In this document: in pieces, positions 42,797 through 51,361 of the stretch
Position numbering within the stretch: position 1 is the first letter of the stretch
How the letters are laid out: each line of letters begins with the position of its first letter
Assembly (NCBI RefSeq): GCF_000013665.1
Contig: NC_007912.1
Location: forward strand, 4,897,684-4,961,683
From: Saccharophagus degradans 2-40
GTDB lineage: Bacteria > Pseudomonadota > Gammaproteobacteria > Pseudomonadales > Cellvibrionaceae
DNA length: 64,000 bases
Direction: 5' to 3'
Notes under the pieces: model-generated
What the model was told of the DNA's origin: nothing
What the model saw: the letters and a program-made list of their open reading frames with translations, nothing else
The model's database searches: none
Made by a program: the position numbers and the translations under genes

Positions 42797-43900
42797 ATGC
42801 ACGATGTATTCATTAGCTATTCCCGCCGCGATCAAGAAGCCGTCGAAAAAATTCGCAAAGCCCTAAGCCGTCGTGGCGTAGATGTATGGATAGACCAAGA
42901 AGATATCGGCACTGGCTCTCGCTGGGATTTACAAATAGAAGAGGGCATACAAAAGAGTAAAAAAGTACTGGTTATTCTTTCTGCCGATTCCATTATCTCA
43001 TCCAATGTAAGCGACGAATGGGCATTTGCATTAGAGAAGGGCAAGCACCTTATACCCGTGCTACTTGAAGAATGCGATGTACCTATGCGGATCGCCAACC
43101 TGCAACGCATAGAGCTGGTACCCGATTTCGACAAAGGCATTAGCAAACTTGTTGAAGAAGTCCTTAAAAACAGCAAAACGGCAGCGACAAAAAAACAGGG
43201 CCCTAGCTTTACCTTACCGCCGGCATTTATTAACTTTTTTAAATATGCTGTGCCACTGGTGTTAGTAGTAGGCGGTGCTATTTTTGGCTATAACAAATAT
43301 TTTTCTACCGTAGAGGTGCAAGATTTAATTGGCGTAAGCGAATCGGAAGCAGCGCGCATTTTAAAAGACAATAACTTATCTATAGGCCGTGTTATTGTGG
43401 ATTATAACGAAGCGCCGGAATTTACCGTATATAAATCTGAACCCGCCGCCGGCGCCGAAGTAAAACGTTTTAGCAAAGTAGATATTCACGTTGTAAAAGA
43501 AAAGTTACGCGTACCCAATGTAGTAGGGCTTAGCCGCAAAAGCGCCGTAGACACATTAGAAAGCATGGGGTTTGCAGTTACTGTAGTGCGATCGGTTCGC
43601 CACGGCACTAACGATTTTGGCAAAATTATTTCTATGTCGCTAAGAGAAAACGACCCGGCCTACCCAGGCACAGAAATAGCCATCACCCTCGCAGATAAAG
43701 GCGGCTGGATATTTTTAAAAGATGGCGACCAAGATGAAATACTCCCCATCCCAAAAGATTTTCGTTTGCGTAACGATACCGACAGCACCAGTAGCGATAC
43801 AGTTATAGGCACATTGCGCAAAGGCACGTTAGTAAAGGTAGTAAAAACACACGGTACTGGTTGGCGTTTGGTGCGCGTAGTTAACCCGCAAGAAGTATAA
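42797..43900 (+). CDS. TIR-TM-PASTA-PASTA-SH3 protein (candidate envelope-sensing TIR)
   Basis: The ATG at 42797 follows AGGAGG by 6 nt. Of 367 residues, 1-110 are a TIR_2 domain: HDVFISYSRRDQ, GVDVWIDQEDIGTGSRWD, VLVILSADSIISSNVSDEW and HLIPVLLEECDVP. By alignment Glu74 in SDEW holds the position of the NADase glutamate. One membrane helix (~150-165) follows a basic linker. Outside come two PASTA repeats (~172-236, DLIGVSESEAARILKDNNL; ~237-303, VPNVVGLSRKSAVDTLESMG) and an SH3-like domain (~305-367, IGTLRKGTLVKVVKTHGTGW). PASTA and SH3b modules usually contact peptidoglycan. I infer a sensor that links the cell wall to TIR activity inside. The next gene is SLATT-like, 89 bp away. Confidence 0.9.
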   Translation: MHDVFISYSRRDQEAVEKIRKALSRRGVDVWIDQEDIGTGSRWDLQIEEGIQKSKKVLVILSADSIISSNVSDEWAFALEKGKHLIPVLLEECDVPMRIANLQRIELVPDFDKGISKLVEEVLKNSKTAATKKQGPSFTLPPAFINFFKYAVPLVLVVGGAIFGYNKYFSTVEVQDLIGVSESEAARILKDNNLSIGRVIVDYNEAPEFTVYKSEPAAGAEVKRFSKVDIHVVKEKLRVPNVVGLSRKSAVDTLESMGFAVTVVRSVRHGTNDFGKIISMSLRENDPAYPGTEIAITLADKGGWIFLKDGDQDEILPIPKDFRLRNDTDSTSSDTVIGTLRKGTLVKVVKTHGTGWRLVRVVNPQEV

Positions 43901-43989
43901 ATACGTTCGATTAAAAAGTAGCGGCTTGCAAAAAGCTGTATACAAATAGCGATATGCAAACAGCACCCTCTTAAATAGAGACCATAAAA

Positions 43990-45012
43990 ATGGAACAACT
44001 TATAGAAATAGATCGCCAAATTGGCGAACAAACCAAAGACGACTGGGTAATTCAACCGCGCGGCTTTCCCGCTTTTTTGGAAAAGACTGCCCCGTCGCTT
44101 GCTACGTTTTTAAGTGACTCGCTCTATACAGAAAAAGCCAAACGCTTCGAAAATGCAGATAGCCAAGCAGTAGAGTACCAAAAGCGATTTAAAACCCGGG
44201 CGCGAGATGTATCTATTGCAATTTTTGTAAGTGCCGCCGCCACTGCATTGTTAACCGCTATGCCTCTCCTTACAGAATTAAGCGTACCCGAATCGATTGT
44301 TTCTTATATGTATTTAATTACCGGCATTATAGCCGCACTGGCAAGTGGCACCGCCATTTACAATAGCCAAATGATTGGCCAGCTAAAACTGTACGACCAG
44401 TGGATGACGCATCGCGCTAAAGCCGAAATAGCAAGGCTTAGTTATTTTAAAGAAGCCGCTGTACATTTAGTAAAAGAACACGCGAACAACCCCACAACAC
44501 TTATGCTTTACTGCAGTTTTTTTAAGCGCTTTCAGTTAGACCTACAGCAAAATTATTATTCTGGCCGCTCTAAACAGCACGAATCGAATTTACGTAAAAC
44601 CGCCAAGCTTGGCGCAATAGCGGCGGTTATTATTGCTATTAGCTCTGGCTCTTCGGGGTTATCGGGTTTTGGTGATGCAACATTTACCTACCTCGCGGCA
44701 CTGGGCACCCTTGGTATTGCATTAACTGCACTTGCTAGCCGCTTCGAATCGCTAAATCAAGATGAGCGCAACGCCTCGCGCTATAAAATTACCGCCGAAG
44801 CCCTTAGTAAAGTGGCAGAGAAATACAGCAGTGTACAAAAAGCATTAGCGCAGGGCACAAACCCAGCGATGCTGGTACAGTTTGTCGATGCTGTGCACGA
44901 ACAAATATCCCTTGAGCATCGCCAATGGACGGAAGACACCGCCGACATAAGTACAGCGTTTACCGAACTTAGCGCCACCATTAATAAAGCCGAAGCAACA
45001 GCCGCGCAATAA
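43990..45012 (+). CDS. Tandem SLATT/DUF4231-like membrane protein
   Basis: A 340-residue protein with four helices in two pairs (~75-95 and ~103-125; ~208-228 and ~235-255). Each pair is followed by a long helical segment. The patterns fit SLATT/DUF4231 domains: YDQWMTHRAKAEIARLSYFK after the first pair, and SRYKITAEALSKVAEKYSSV, then FVDAVHEQISLEHRQWTED after the second. SLATT domains are predicted membrane-perturbing effectors of bacterial conflict systems. It follows the TIR-PASTA gene by 89 bp and precedes a small membrane protein by 30 bp, same strand. I infer the effector or channel partner of the TIR protein. Confidence 0.75.
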   Translation: MEQLIEIDRQIGEQTKDDWVIQPRGFPAFLEKTAPSLATFLSDSLYTEKAKRFENADSQAVEYQKRFKTRARDVSIAIFVSAAATALLTAMPLLTELSVPESIVSYMYLITGIIAALASGTAIYNSQMIGQLKLYDQWMTHRAKAEIARLSYFKEAAVHLVKEHANNPTTLMLYCSFFKRFQLDLQQNYYSGRSKQHESNLRKTAKLGAIAAVIIAISSGSSGLSGFGDATFTYLAALGTLGIALTALASRFESLNQDERNASRYKITAEALSKVAEKYSSVQKALAQGTNPAMLVQFVDAVHEQISLEHRQWTEDTADISTAFTELSATINKAEATAAQ

Positions 45013-45042
45013 TATACAACCAGAAACCAAAGGACATGTAGA

Positions 45043-45303
45043 GTGCGCAATACAGGCAATGTACCCGTAGAAATGATAGCCTTGGTCGCAATGGCAATAG
45101 TAGCCGTGGCGCTGCCCGCTGCCGTTGGTTTTGGCGTGGTTTCGCTTTATAGGCGTTTTCGCCCAATAGAAAAAGAAGAAGTGGTAAGTTTGGCCACACT
45201 AGGTAACAACAAGCAAGACGGCTTTTTTACTTTTTTGGTGGTTGGCTGGGTAATATGTGGGCCTATTTTTTATTGGCTTTATTCGTTGAAATTATTTGGC
45301 TAA
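45043..45303 (+). CDS. Small two-helix membrane protein of the TIR/SLATT unit
   Basis: An 86-residue protein starting at GTG 45043 with AAGGA 8 nt before it. Two membrane helices (MIALVAMAIVAVALPAAVGF and FFTFLVVGWVICGPIFYWLY) are joined by a basic-acidic cytoplasmic loop (YRRFRPIEKEEVV). I do not recognise a family. The short 30-bp gap to the SLATT-like gene suggests co-translation. It might regulate or stabilise the larger membrane protein. Confidence 0.7.
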   Translation: MRNTGNVPVEMIALVAMAIVAVALPAAVGFGVVSLYRRFRPIEKEEVVSLATLGNNKQDGFFTFLVVGWVICGPIFYWLYSLKLFG

Positions 45304-45366
45304 TTTAATAAAGCTTTTAAAACGCGCTTATATTAAAGCAAGCTAATTTTTATATTCGAAAGCTTG

Positions 45367-45753
45367 CTATATTCGTAAACTTTGTTGCATTGGGTGCTGC
45401 CGCCATGCGGCATCTTGCACCCAATCCTTCGCCCACTCGGGCACGTGTTCGGCAGCCATAGGCCTTGCAATGCCATAGCCCTGAGCGAGATCACAACCTA
45501 GAGTTAGTAGCTTTTCACCTTGCTCACTATTTTCCAAGCCTTCAGCTATTACTTCGCGCTGAAAAGCCGTAGCCAAACTTATCACTCCTTTAACTATCGC
45601 CATATCATCAGAGTCTTCTAACATATCGCGTATAAAGCTTTGGTCTATTTTTAAAAGGCTTGCGGGCAAACGTTTTAAATAGGTAAGCGATGAGTAGCCT
45701 GTGCCAAAGTCGTCTACAGCAAACTCAACACCCAAGTCTGCACACCTGCGCAT
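45367..45753 (-). pseudogene. C-terminal remnant of an EAL-domain c-di-GMP phosphodiesterase
   Basis: A 128-residue open frame containing only the last half of an EAL domain: FAVDDFGTGYSSLTYLKRLP, LLKIDQSFIRDM, VIAEGLENSEQGEKLLTLGC and AQGYGIARPM. The EAL signature, the first metal ligands and any sensor domain are missing. Upstream DNA to 45913 is AT-rich with no EAL-like sequence in any frame. The downstream metal ligands (DD of DDFG, K of LLKID, E of AEGLE) remain. It cannot be an active phosphodiesterase by itself, so it is probably a deletion remnant. Confidence 0.85.
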
Positions 45754-45913
45754 AGCAAGACAATTTATGCATATCTATTGGCGCTCTAATTATTATTTAC
45801 ATTTAAAGGACTTATTTAGATCAATTTTTATTTTTAACGCCGTATAATTATTAAAACCATACGCGCTAAGTTCAAAAAGCACTTCTACAAGTGGCTTTAA
45901 AAAGGGAATGACT

Positions 45914-46525
45914 ATGCTTGAATCACATTGGCTACAACTAATGAAACGCCTTTCATTACCGCAAAGCCTTAGCACCTATACCCAGTTGTGTGCCGCATAC
46001 ACCGAAACCCACAGGTTTTATCACACCTTGCAACATATAAACGCTTGTTTAATACACTTGAATAATACTGAGCGACTAGCCACCGAACCCGACCACATTG
46101 CTTTAGCACTTTGGTTTCACGATGCGATCTATCAACCGTTTTCCACTAACAACGAGCAACAAAGTGCAGACTGGGCACAACGCTTTTTAGTTGGCCTAAA
46201 TGCATCACCAGCTTTAATAGATAACGTGTATCGCTTAATTATGGCAACGGCACACAACAGTGAGCCTCAGCATGATGATGAGCGTTTAATTGTGGATATA
46301 GATTTAACTATTTTAGGGGCGCCACCAACCATTTTTGAAGAGTTTGAACAAAACATTCGAAACGAATACAAACGCGTGCCTACTTTTATTTACAAATCTA
46401 AACGTAAGAAGATATTACAGCAGTTTTTGGCAAGACCTAGGCTGTACTACTTCGATTATTTTTTCGATATGTTCGAAACGCAAGCCCGAGAAAATTTAAA
46501 TAATGTTATCAGCAAGTTAAATTAG
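45914..46525 (+). CDS. HD-domain metal-dependent phosphohydrolase-like protein
   Basis: The ATG at 45914 gives a 6-nt gap to AAGGGA; the ATG at 45908 abuts it. The ~203-residue soluble protein matches the COG4339-type predicted HD hydrolases: FYHTLQHINACL near 35 (His ligand), LALWFHDAIYQPFS near 67 (HD pair), LIMATAHN and LIVDIDLTILGAP (Asp ligand). The C-terminal part KRVPTFIYKSKRKKILQQFL with RLYYFDYFFDMFE is also typical. The substrate is unknown. It is monocistronic. Confidence 0.9.
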   Translation: MLESHWLQLMKRLSLPQSLSTYTQLCAAYTETHRFYHTLQHINACLIHLNNTERLATEPDHIALALWFHDAIYQPFSTNNEQQSADWAQRFLVGLNASPALIDNVYRLIMATAHNSEPQHDDERLIVDIDLTILGAPPTIFEEFEQNIRNEYKRVPTFIYKSKRKKILQQFLARPRLYYFDYFFDMFETQARENLNNVISKLN

Positions 46526-46898
46526 TTGATTATCGCAGTAAGGCACCGAATGTTTTTATTATCGGCATTTTATTGAGATAATAGCCGGTATATACCTATA
46601 AATTGTAAGCGCAACCATCTTTTAATACCATGCACTATAAAAACTACGACCACGTCACTTTCTTGCGTTTGCACCTATAAACTGTCAGCAGTCTAGAGTA
46701 GGGTGGATTTGTACCCTTCACATACCCTGTTAAATCAATCGTTTTCTAACAGGAATTTTATTACTACCAACTAGTCTAACTAGCATGCGTAATTGTTTTT
46801 AAACTTGTGCTGAATACTCTAAGCTTGTTAATTAATGCGCATATATTTGCAGAGATTTTCTTTGCAAGGCAGCACATCAACCGCCCGAGGAGAATTAT
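46526..46898. other. Intergenic region before the DUF2789 gene
   Basis: AT-rich with no gene. It contains one instance of the ACTGTCAGCAGTCTA word family also seen in other spacers. The DUF2789 promoter should be near the right end. Confidence 0.45.
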
Positions 46899-47135
46899 AT
46901 GCATATTGAAAATCACTCAATCACATCGCTGTTCGAACAGTTAGGTATTGGCGATTCAGAAGAAGATATAAACCGATTTATAAATCGTTTTGCGCCCATC
47001 CCTTCCGCTGTAGAGCTGCACGAAGCTCATTGCTGGAACCAATCACAAGCGGCCTTTTTAAAACAGGCGAAAGAAGAAGATGCCGACTGGGCGGAAGTAG
47101 TGGACCAACTCAATGTTATGCTGCGGCAAGCATAG
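46899..47135 (+). CDS. DUF2789 protein
   Basis: A 78-residue protein, full length for DUF2789. It has SITSLFEQLGIGDSEEDINR, FAPIPSAVELHEAHCWNQSQ, AAFLKQAKEEDADWAEVVDQ and LNVML at the end. The family is small, cytoplasmic, found in marine and soil gammaproteobacteria and of unknown function. GAGGAG precedes the start by 6 nt. A strong hairpin follows. Confidence 0.93.
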   Translation: MHIENHSITSLFEQLGIGDSEEDINRFINRFAPIPSAVELHEAHCWNQSQAAFLKQAKEEDADWAEVVDQLNVMLRQA

Positions 47136-47158
47136 TTTCGCCTGCTACTAAAATGCAA

Positions 47159-47182
47159 AAGGGGAGCAATAATGCTCCCCTT
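47159..47182. terminator. Bidirectional terminator hairpin
   Basis: Perfect 10-bp stem AAGGGGAGCA/TGCTCCCCTT with loop ATAA, between the convergent DUF2789 and DUF4862 genes. The T-rich side favours the minus strand. Confidence 0.78.
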
Positions 47183-47239
47183 GTATGAACGTAACTTTTA
47201 CTGGCTAGCGATTAATCACTAGGAGTTAGTCATTTACGA

Positions 47240-48193
47240 CTAGCTGTTACAAGCATCCATAATAGCTAATGCATCGCGGATATAGCCTAATCGATCTTCT
47301 AGCGGCGCATCCTTCGGACGTACACCTAGCTTAATGCCTAAAATAGGTACGTCACCCGCCGCGCGCATACAGGCATGCATTTCTGCTTCAGTCATTAGTG
47401 ACCCTTCTGCCCCAATGGTGCCGTTTGCCGCTTTTGCTGCTGGCATATGGGTATCTTGCCATGCGCCGTATTCGGTGTCTTGATCGGAAACGCCAGAGAA
47501 CATTAAACCAGCTAATAACCCAGCCGCTTTCGCTTGCTCTATATGATCCAAAGCGCCGCGCGTGCTGCGGGTTTCTATTACTGAACGTCCCCAGTTAATA
47601 ACCACACCTACATTAGCACCTAAGGCTTGGTTCACGTCGTTAATAGCCGCTAATTCTTCGCGCAGGGTTAAAAAGCCCTTGGCTGGCTTCTGGCCGGTTA
47701 AAAAGGTATCGCAATGCTCCACCAATATACGCGCGCCTTGCCAATCCCACCCAAGCATTGTGGTTAAGCTAGCTTTTAGCGACTCAGCCGATGAATGCGC
47801 AACTGAGCGATTTGGGGCTGTTTGAATTTCAATTGCTGTTACAACCTGCTTACCACAATGGGCATTCAATTTGGCAATGGCATCACGGGCTTTCGCCATA
47901 AACGCCAAGGCTTCTTCACGGCCGGCTTGGTCATCGGATGCAATACCGAAGTTTGGGTTTTTGCCAATGGCAGCCATGGTGCCTGGTACACAGGTAAATA
48001 CAAATTCCCAATCACTTGAAATGTTTTGCAAGAACCATTCGTCATCTTCACCGTGCAACTTGCCTACAAATGGGTGCTCTAGACCCTTAATGTTGCTGTA
48101 ACCTTTTAATTGATTGTAATACTCGCTTTCAACCGCTGCATCCCACCCCATTGCGCTTGGGGATGTAGCGTATGCGCCTACAAAATACTTCAT
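47240..48193 (-). CDS. DUF4862 family protein
   Basis: A 317-residue soluble protein matching DUF4862 along its length. It has MKYFVGAYATSPSAMGWD at the start, LEHPFVGKLHGEDDEWFLQN, FVFTCVPGTMAAIGKNPNFG, IEIQTAPNRS, ILVEHCDTF and GVVINWGRSVIETRS. The pattern of strands and helices with conserved Glu, His and Asn fits a TIM barrel of the xylose-isomerase/AP-endonuclease type, so metal binding is plausible. The family often accompanies sugar metabolism genes, but no partner is next to it here. GGAGAG precedes the start. Confidence 0.88.
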   Translation of the reverse strand: MKYFVGAYATSPSAMGWDAAVESEYYNQLKGYSNIKGLEHPFVGKLHGEDDEWFLQNISSDWEFVFTCVPGTMAAIGKNPNFGIASDDQAGREEALAFMAKARDAIAKLNAHCGKQVVTAIEIQTAPNRSVAHSSAESLKASLTTMLGWDWQGARILVEHCDTFLTGQKPAKGFLTLREELAAINDVNQALGANVGVVINWGRSVIETRSTRGALDHIEQAKAAGLLAGLMFSGVSDQDTEYGAWQDTHMPAAKAANGTIGAEGSLMTEAEMHACMRAAGDVPILGIKLGVRPKDAPLEDRLGYIRDALAIMDACNS

Positions 48194-48921
48194 TCTTCTC
48201 TCCGGTGCTGACTTTGCCAGTTATAGCTTCTGATTAGTGGCGGCAGTTTAGCAACTCGTACTGCGTTTATAAATACATCGCCCAACCTCTTTAAGCCTAT
48301 ATATTTGTATTTTACCACCGGTACTTACCTTGCTAATTTACCCCCTAAATTGGTTAACCAGTTGCCACCTTACGCAAACAGCTAGTGGGACAAGCGATTA
48401 TCCGTTCGGCTAAGCCCCACTAGGTTCGAACTTTAGCTAAATTTCAACGTAAATCTGTACCACTTAAAGTGGGACAAAAATTAATTTTTGACCAATTCTC
48501 TTTTTTGCCGAAAAACATTTGTCTATTAATTCTGCTTGCACATAATAAAACGGTGATTGTTTAAAATTTCTGACCATATTTTGCTAACGTGGGTAACACT
48601 TATATCAATCTCAAAAGCAGAAACGGAACCTTACACACTCTTTTTATACCCAATGGCGTGTGAGGCAAAGTGCAGAAGCATCATTCAAATTAATCACCTT
48701 CAGAACCTAGTAATAACAACAATAAAAACCAAACAGAGTCCGTAAGGTTGTTGGCATTGGTATGCGAACACACCGCGCGGCCCCTGTAGCAAGCTATAGG
48801 CCCACGCCTAAAACGAGGTACAAACCATTAACTAAGGCCCTTCGCAAAGCGGCCGGCTTTAATTCGCCTGTACGTTTGGTATGGCCTTCTAATTCAATAT
48901 CATAAAAATAGGGATTACTGA
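48194..48921. other. Long intergenic region before the metzincin gene
   Basis: More than 700 bp without a supportable gene. A GC-rich stretch near 48760-48895 could fold (CAAACC, CGCAAAGC, GGCCGG elements) and may be a leader RNA for the secreted protease, but the match to known riboswitches is too weak. Confidence 0.4.
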
Positions 48922-50319
48922 ATGAAATTACTCTCAATCACTCACACACTAAAGCGGGCAATTGCGAGCGCAGTTTTTGTCGCGTCCGCTGCTACCGCCT
49001 CTATAGCCAATGCAGTAACGGTAGATATTCTTGTGCTTTACGATAATTATTCGGCAAATTATTTTGGCGGCGACCCGCAGACGGCCATGAACGGTTGGGC
49101 TAACGATATGAACTCTGCGTTAAAAGCCAGCCAAATTGATATGAAGTTCCGCATTGTTGGTGTGCGTCATCACGAAGAAGATGGCGCGGGCATGGGCGAC
49201 GTACTTGGTAATTTGCGCGTTGACGGTGGCGCAATAGCCCTGCGCGATCAACTTGGTGCAGATATGGTGTCACAACTCCACGAAAAGGGTGCCTGTGGCG
49301 TGGGGTATGTTGCCGTAGATAAAAATTACACATGGAACGTTACTCACCCAGGCTGCGGGCCAATGGTAATGCTGCATGAATTTGGCCATAACATGGGGGT
49401 TACTCACTCGCGTAAACAGGGTGATCAAGGTGGTACCCGCTATCGCTATGGCGTAGGTTATGGTGTGCAGGATGTTTTCGTCGATATCATGGCTTACGAA
49501 GGCGTTTTTAACACCAGCCGCGTTAATGTATTTTCTAACCCTAACCTCAATTGCAGAGGCCTTCCGTGTGGTAAACCCGTTGGCGATTCCGAAGAAGCCC
49601 ACGCTTCACTCGCTATTCACAATGTGCGTAACGAACTTGCCAATTTTCGCAATACCGTAAATTCTGGTGGACCGGTTCGATTGTTTGAACACTGTTATTA
49701 CACGGGTTATACAGTTGGCTTAGGCGAAGGTAGCTATCGCTTAGCCGATTTGATGAACCGCGGTTTGGTAAACGACGATTTGTCATCGTTGCAAGTTGAT
49801 GCAGGCTATAGAGTGGAAATGTTTCAACACGACAACTTTACCGGCAATGTTGTAACGCGCACCGGCAGCGACGATTGTTTAGTCGATGAAGGCATGAACG
49901 ACGATATAAGTTCACTGCGTATAACACGAGTAAGTGGCGGGTTTAGTCAAACTATCCAAGCAGAGAATTTTTTCGCTAACAACGGCGTGCAACTAGAGAA
50001 TACAACCGATAGCGGTGGCGGCCAAAACGTAGGTTGGATTGATGCTAACGATTGGATGGCTTTCAGCAACATTACCATTCCAACCACCGGTAACTACCGT
50101 ATCGAATACCGCGTTGCAGGTTTTGGTGGCACGCTTTCGCTCGACTTAAATGGCGGCGCTATAGTGCTAGGCCAAATTAATTTACCCAATACCAATGGCT
50201 GGCAGAATTGGCAAACCGCATCGCACACTGTACACATTAATGCTGGCACTTATAATTTCGGTATTTTTGCTAACGCACCCGGCTGGAATATCAATTGGTT
50301 CCGTATAGTACAGCTTTAA
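48922..50319 (+). CDS. Secreted metzincin-like protease with beta/gamma-crystallin and CBM6 domains
   Basis: A 465-residue exported protein with a signal peptide (cut near IANA). Residues ~30-250 form a reprolysin-like zinc protease: VDILVLYDNYSANYFG, then MLHEFGHNMGVTHSR (near 153; three His ligands and catalytic Glu) and DIMAYEG with the Met-turn. Next comes a two-motif beta/gamma-crystallin domain (~255-340, RLFEHCYYTGYTVGLGEGSY and VEMFQHDNFTGNVV). The C-terminal CBM6 (~345-465) has TIQAENFF, GGQNVGWIDANDWMAF and INWFRIVQL. No prodomain lies between the signal peptide and the catalytic start, which is unusual. A prodomain-like protein is encoded next. It may attack glycoprotein or polysaccharide-associated protein. 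Confidence 0.9.
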   Translation: MKLLSITHTLKRAIASAVFVASAATASIANAVTVDILVLYDNYSANYFGGDPQTAMNGWANDMNSALKASQIDMKFRIVGVRHHEEDGAGMGDVLGNLRVDGGAIALRDQLGADMVSQLHEKGACGVGYVAVDKNYTWNVTHPGCGPMVMLHEFGHNMGVTHSRKQGDQGGTRYRYGVGYGVQDVFVDIMAYEGVFNTSRVNVFSNPNLNCRGLPCGKPVGDSEEAHASLAIHNVRNELANFRNTVNSGGPVRLFEHCYYTGYTVGLGEGSYRLADLMNRGLVNDDLSSLQVDAGYRVEMFQHDNFTGNVVTRTGSDDCLVDEGMNDDISSLRITRVSGGFSQTIQAENFFANNGVQLENTTDSGGGQNVGWIDANDWMAFSNITIPTTGNYRIEYRVAGFGGTLSLDLNGGAIVLGQINLPNTNGWQNWQTASHTVHINAGTYNFGIFANAPGWNINWFRIVQL

Positions 50320-50432
50320 TATTTTTTAAATTCGTGAACGTTATTTTATGTAAATAGTTCATAGCGTGGCGATATACAATGCGTATACCGCCACTTTTAT
50401 TTATTAAAAATATTTTTAAATAGAGAATAAAA

Positions 50433-51161
50433 ATGAAAAAACTACCTATATACTTAGGCGGAGCTTTATTCGTTACAGCTTCTCTTGTTTATATCACCCA
50501 ACTAAAAAGTAGTGAGCAACAAGTAGAGGTTGCAGAGCCGACTATGAGCTTCAATCCAGAAAAATTGCCAACTAATGTACCCGTAAATGCAGCGCCTAAA
50601 CAAAAAGAAAAAAACAACACTGTGGATAATAATTTTAATCGCGAAAAGTATGCGCATATTGCAGACCGTTTAGATGCAATGATTACCCGCAGGCCAAATA
50701 AAAGCTTTAACCCAGAATTAGTAGCCGCCGCGGTTAAACGCGATACAGCTTGGCAAACCACCGAAGATATTCCCACGAGCTTACCGCTCGACAAAGAACG
50801 CCTAAACGATGGTCGACAATTTATAAAACTAGATGATTTAAAAATTGAAACACTCATACCCGGCGATACTGTAAATATTGATATTAGTGAAGCAAACGAA
50901 AACTACCAAATAATTGTAGATAGCGTTGAGAAACACGATTACGCCAGCATAAGTTGGTACGGGCATATAGAGGGCAGCGATGGCCAGACCTACGATGTAC
51001 ACTTCACTCGCGGCGAAAGCCTCACGGTGGGCGGCATAAACACGCCAGAAGGACACTTCGTATTACAAGGCCACAACAAAGACGGCTGGGTAGCCTCCAG
51101 CGGCAAACTTTTCAAAATAGACCCAGATCAACCAGATGCTATTTATCCGGAAGACATTTAG
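50433..51161 (+). CDS. Membrane-anchored prodomain-like protein next to the metzincin
   Basis: A 242-residue protein with one N-terminal helix (LPIYLGGALFVTASLVYI) as signal anchor, then a ~90-residue polar linker. The C-terminal domain (~130-240) reads ISWYGHIEGSDGQTYDVHFT, then RGESLTVGGINTPEGHFVLQ and WVASSGKLFKIDP. That order resembles the propeptide of secreted metalloproteases ('sWxGrveG...vxGxIxxpxGxyxL'), but here it is a separate polypeptide. It lies 113 bp after the metzincin, which itself lacks a prodomain. I infer an inhibitor, chaperone or immunity role for that protease. The resemblance is from pattern only. Confidence 0.68.
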   Translation: MKKLPIYLGGALFVTASLVYITQLKSSEQQVEVAEPTMSFNPEKLPTNVPVNAAPKQKEKNNTVDNNFNREKYAHIADRLDAMITRRPNKSFNPELVAAAVKRDTAWQTTEDIPTSLPLDKERLNDGRQFIKLDDLKIETLIPGDTVNIDISEANENYQIIVDSVEKHDYASISWYGHIEGSDGQTYDVHFTRGESLTVGGINTPEGHFVLQGHNKDGWVASSGKLFKIDPDQPDAIYPEDI

Positions 51162-51361
51162 GCTTTAGTTAATAGGGGACAGTTTACAACTATAGAATCG
51201 GTAACAACGTACAAATACACCACACCAGTGAACGGCGCTAGTTTAACTGTAGGTTGTTCCCTGTTCCCAGTTCGCTATCCCCTAACCCTTGTATCTATCT
51301 CTGTTTGCCAATAGCATAGCCGCACTTTTATGGTGCATACATTCTATAACAAGGGCAAAAT

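Noticed and set aside
45793-45975. Minus-strand open frame that might be the missing N-terminus of the EAL gene.
   Set aside because: Its translation has no EAL, GGDEF or sensor-domain features and it overlaps the start of the HD-domain gene.
48557-48745. Open frame of 62 codons in the long spacer before the metzincin gene.
   Set aside because: No ribosome site, no recognisable family and amino acid composition like translated AT-rich spacer.
48760-48900. Possible cyclic-di-GMP-I (GEMM) riboswitch before the metzincin gene, from CAAACC, CGCAAAGC and CCGG elements.
   Set aside because: The elements occur in the right order, but I cannot form both GEMM stems with the required spacing. An Infernal search with the GEMM-I model would decide.
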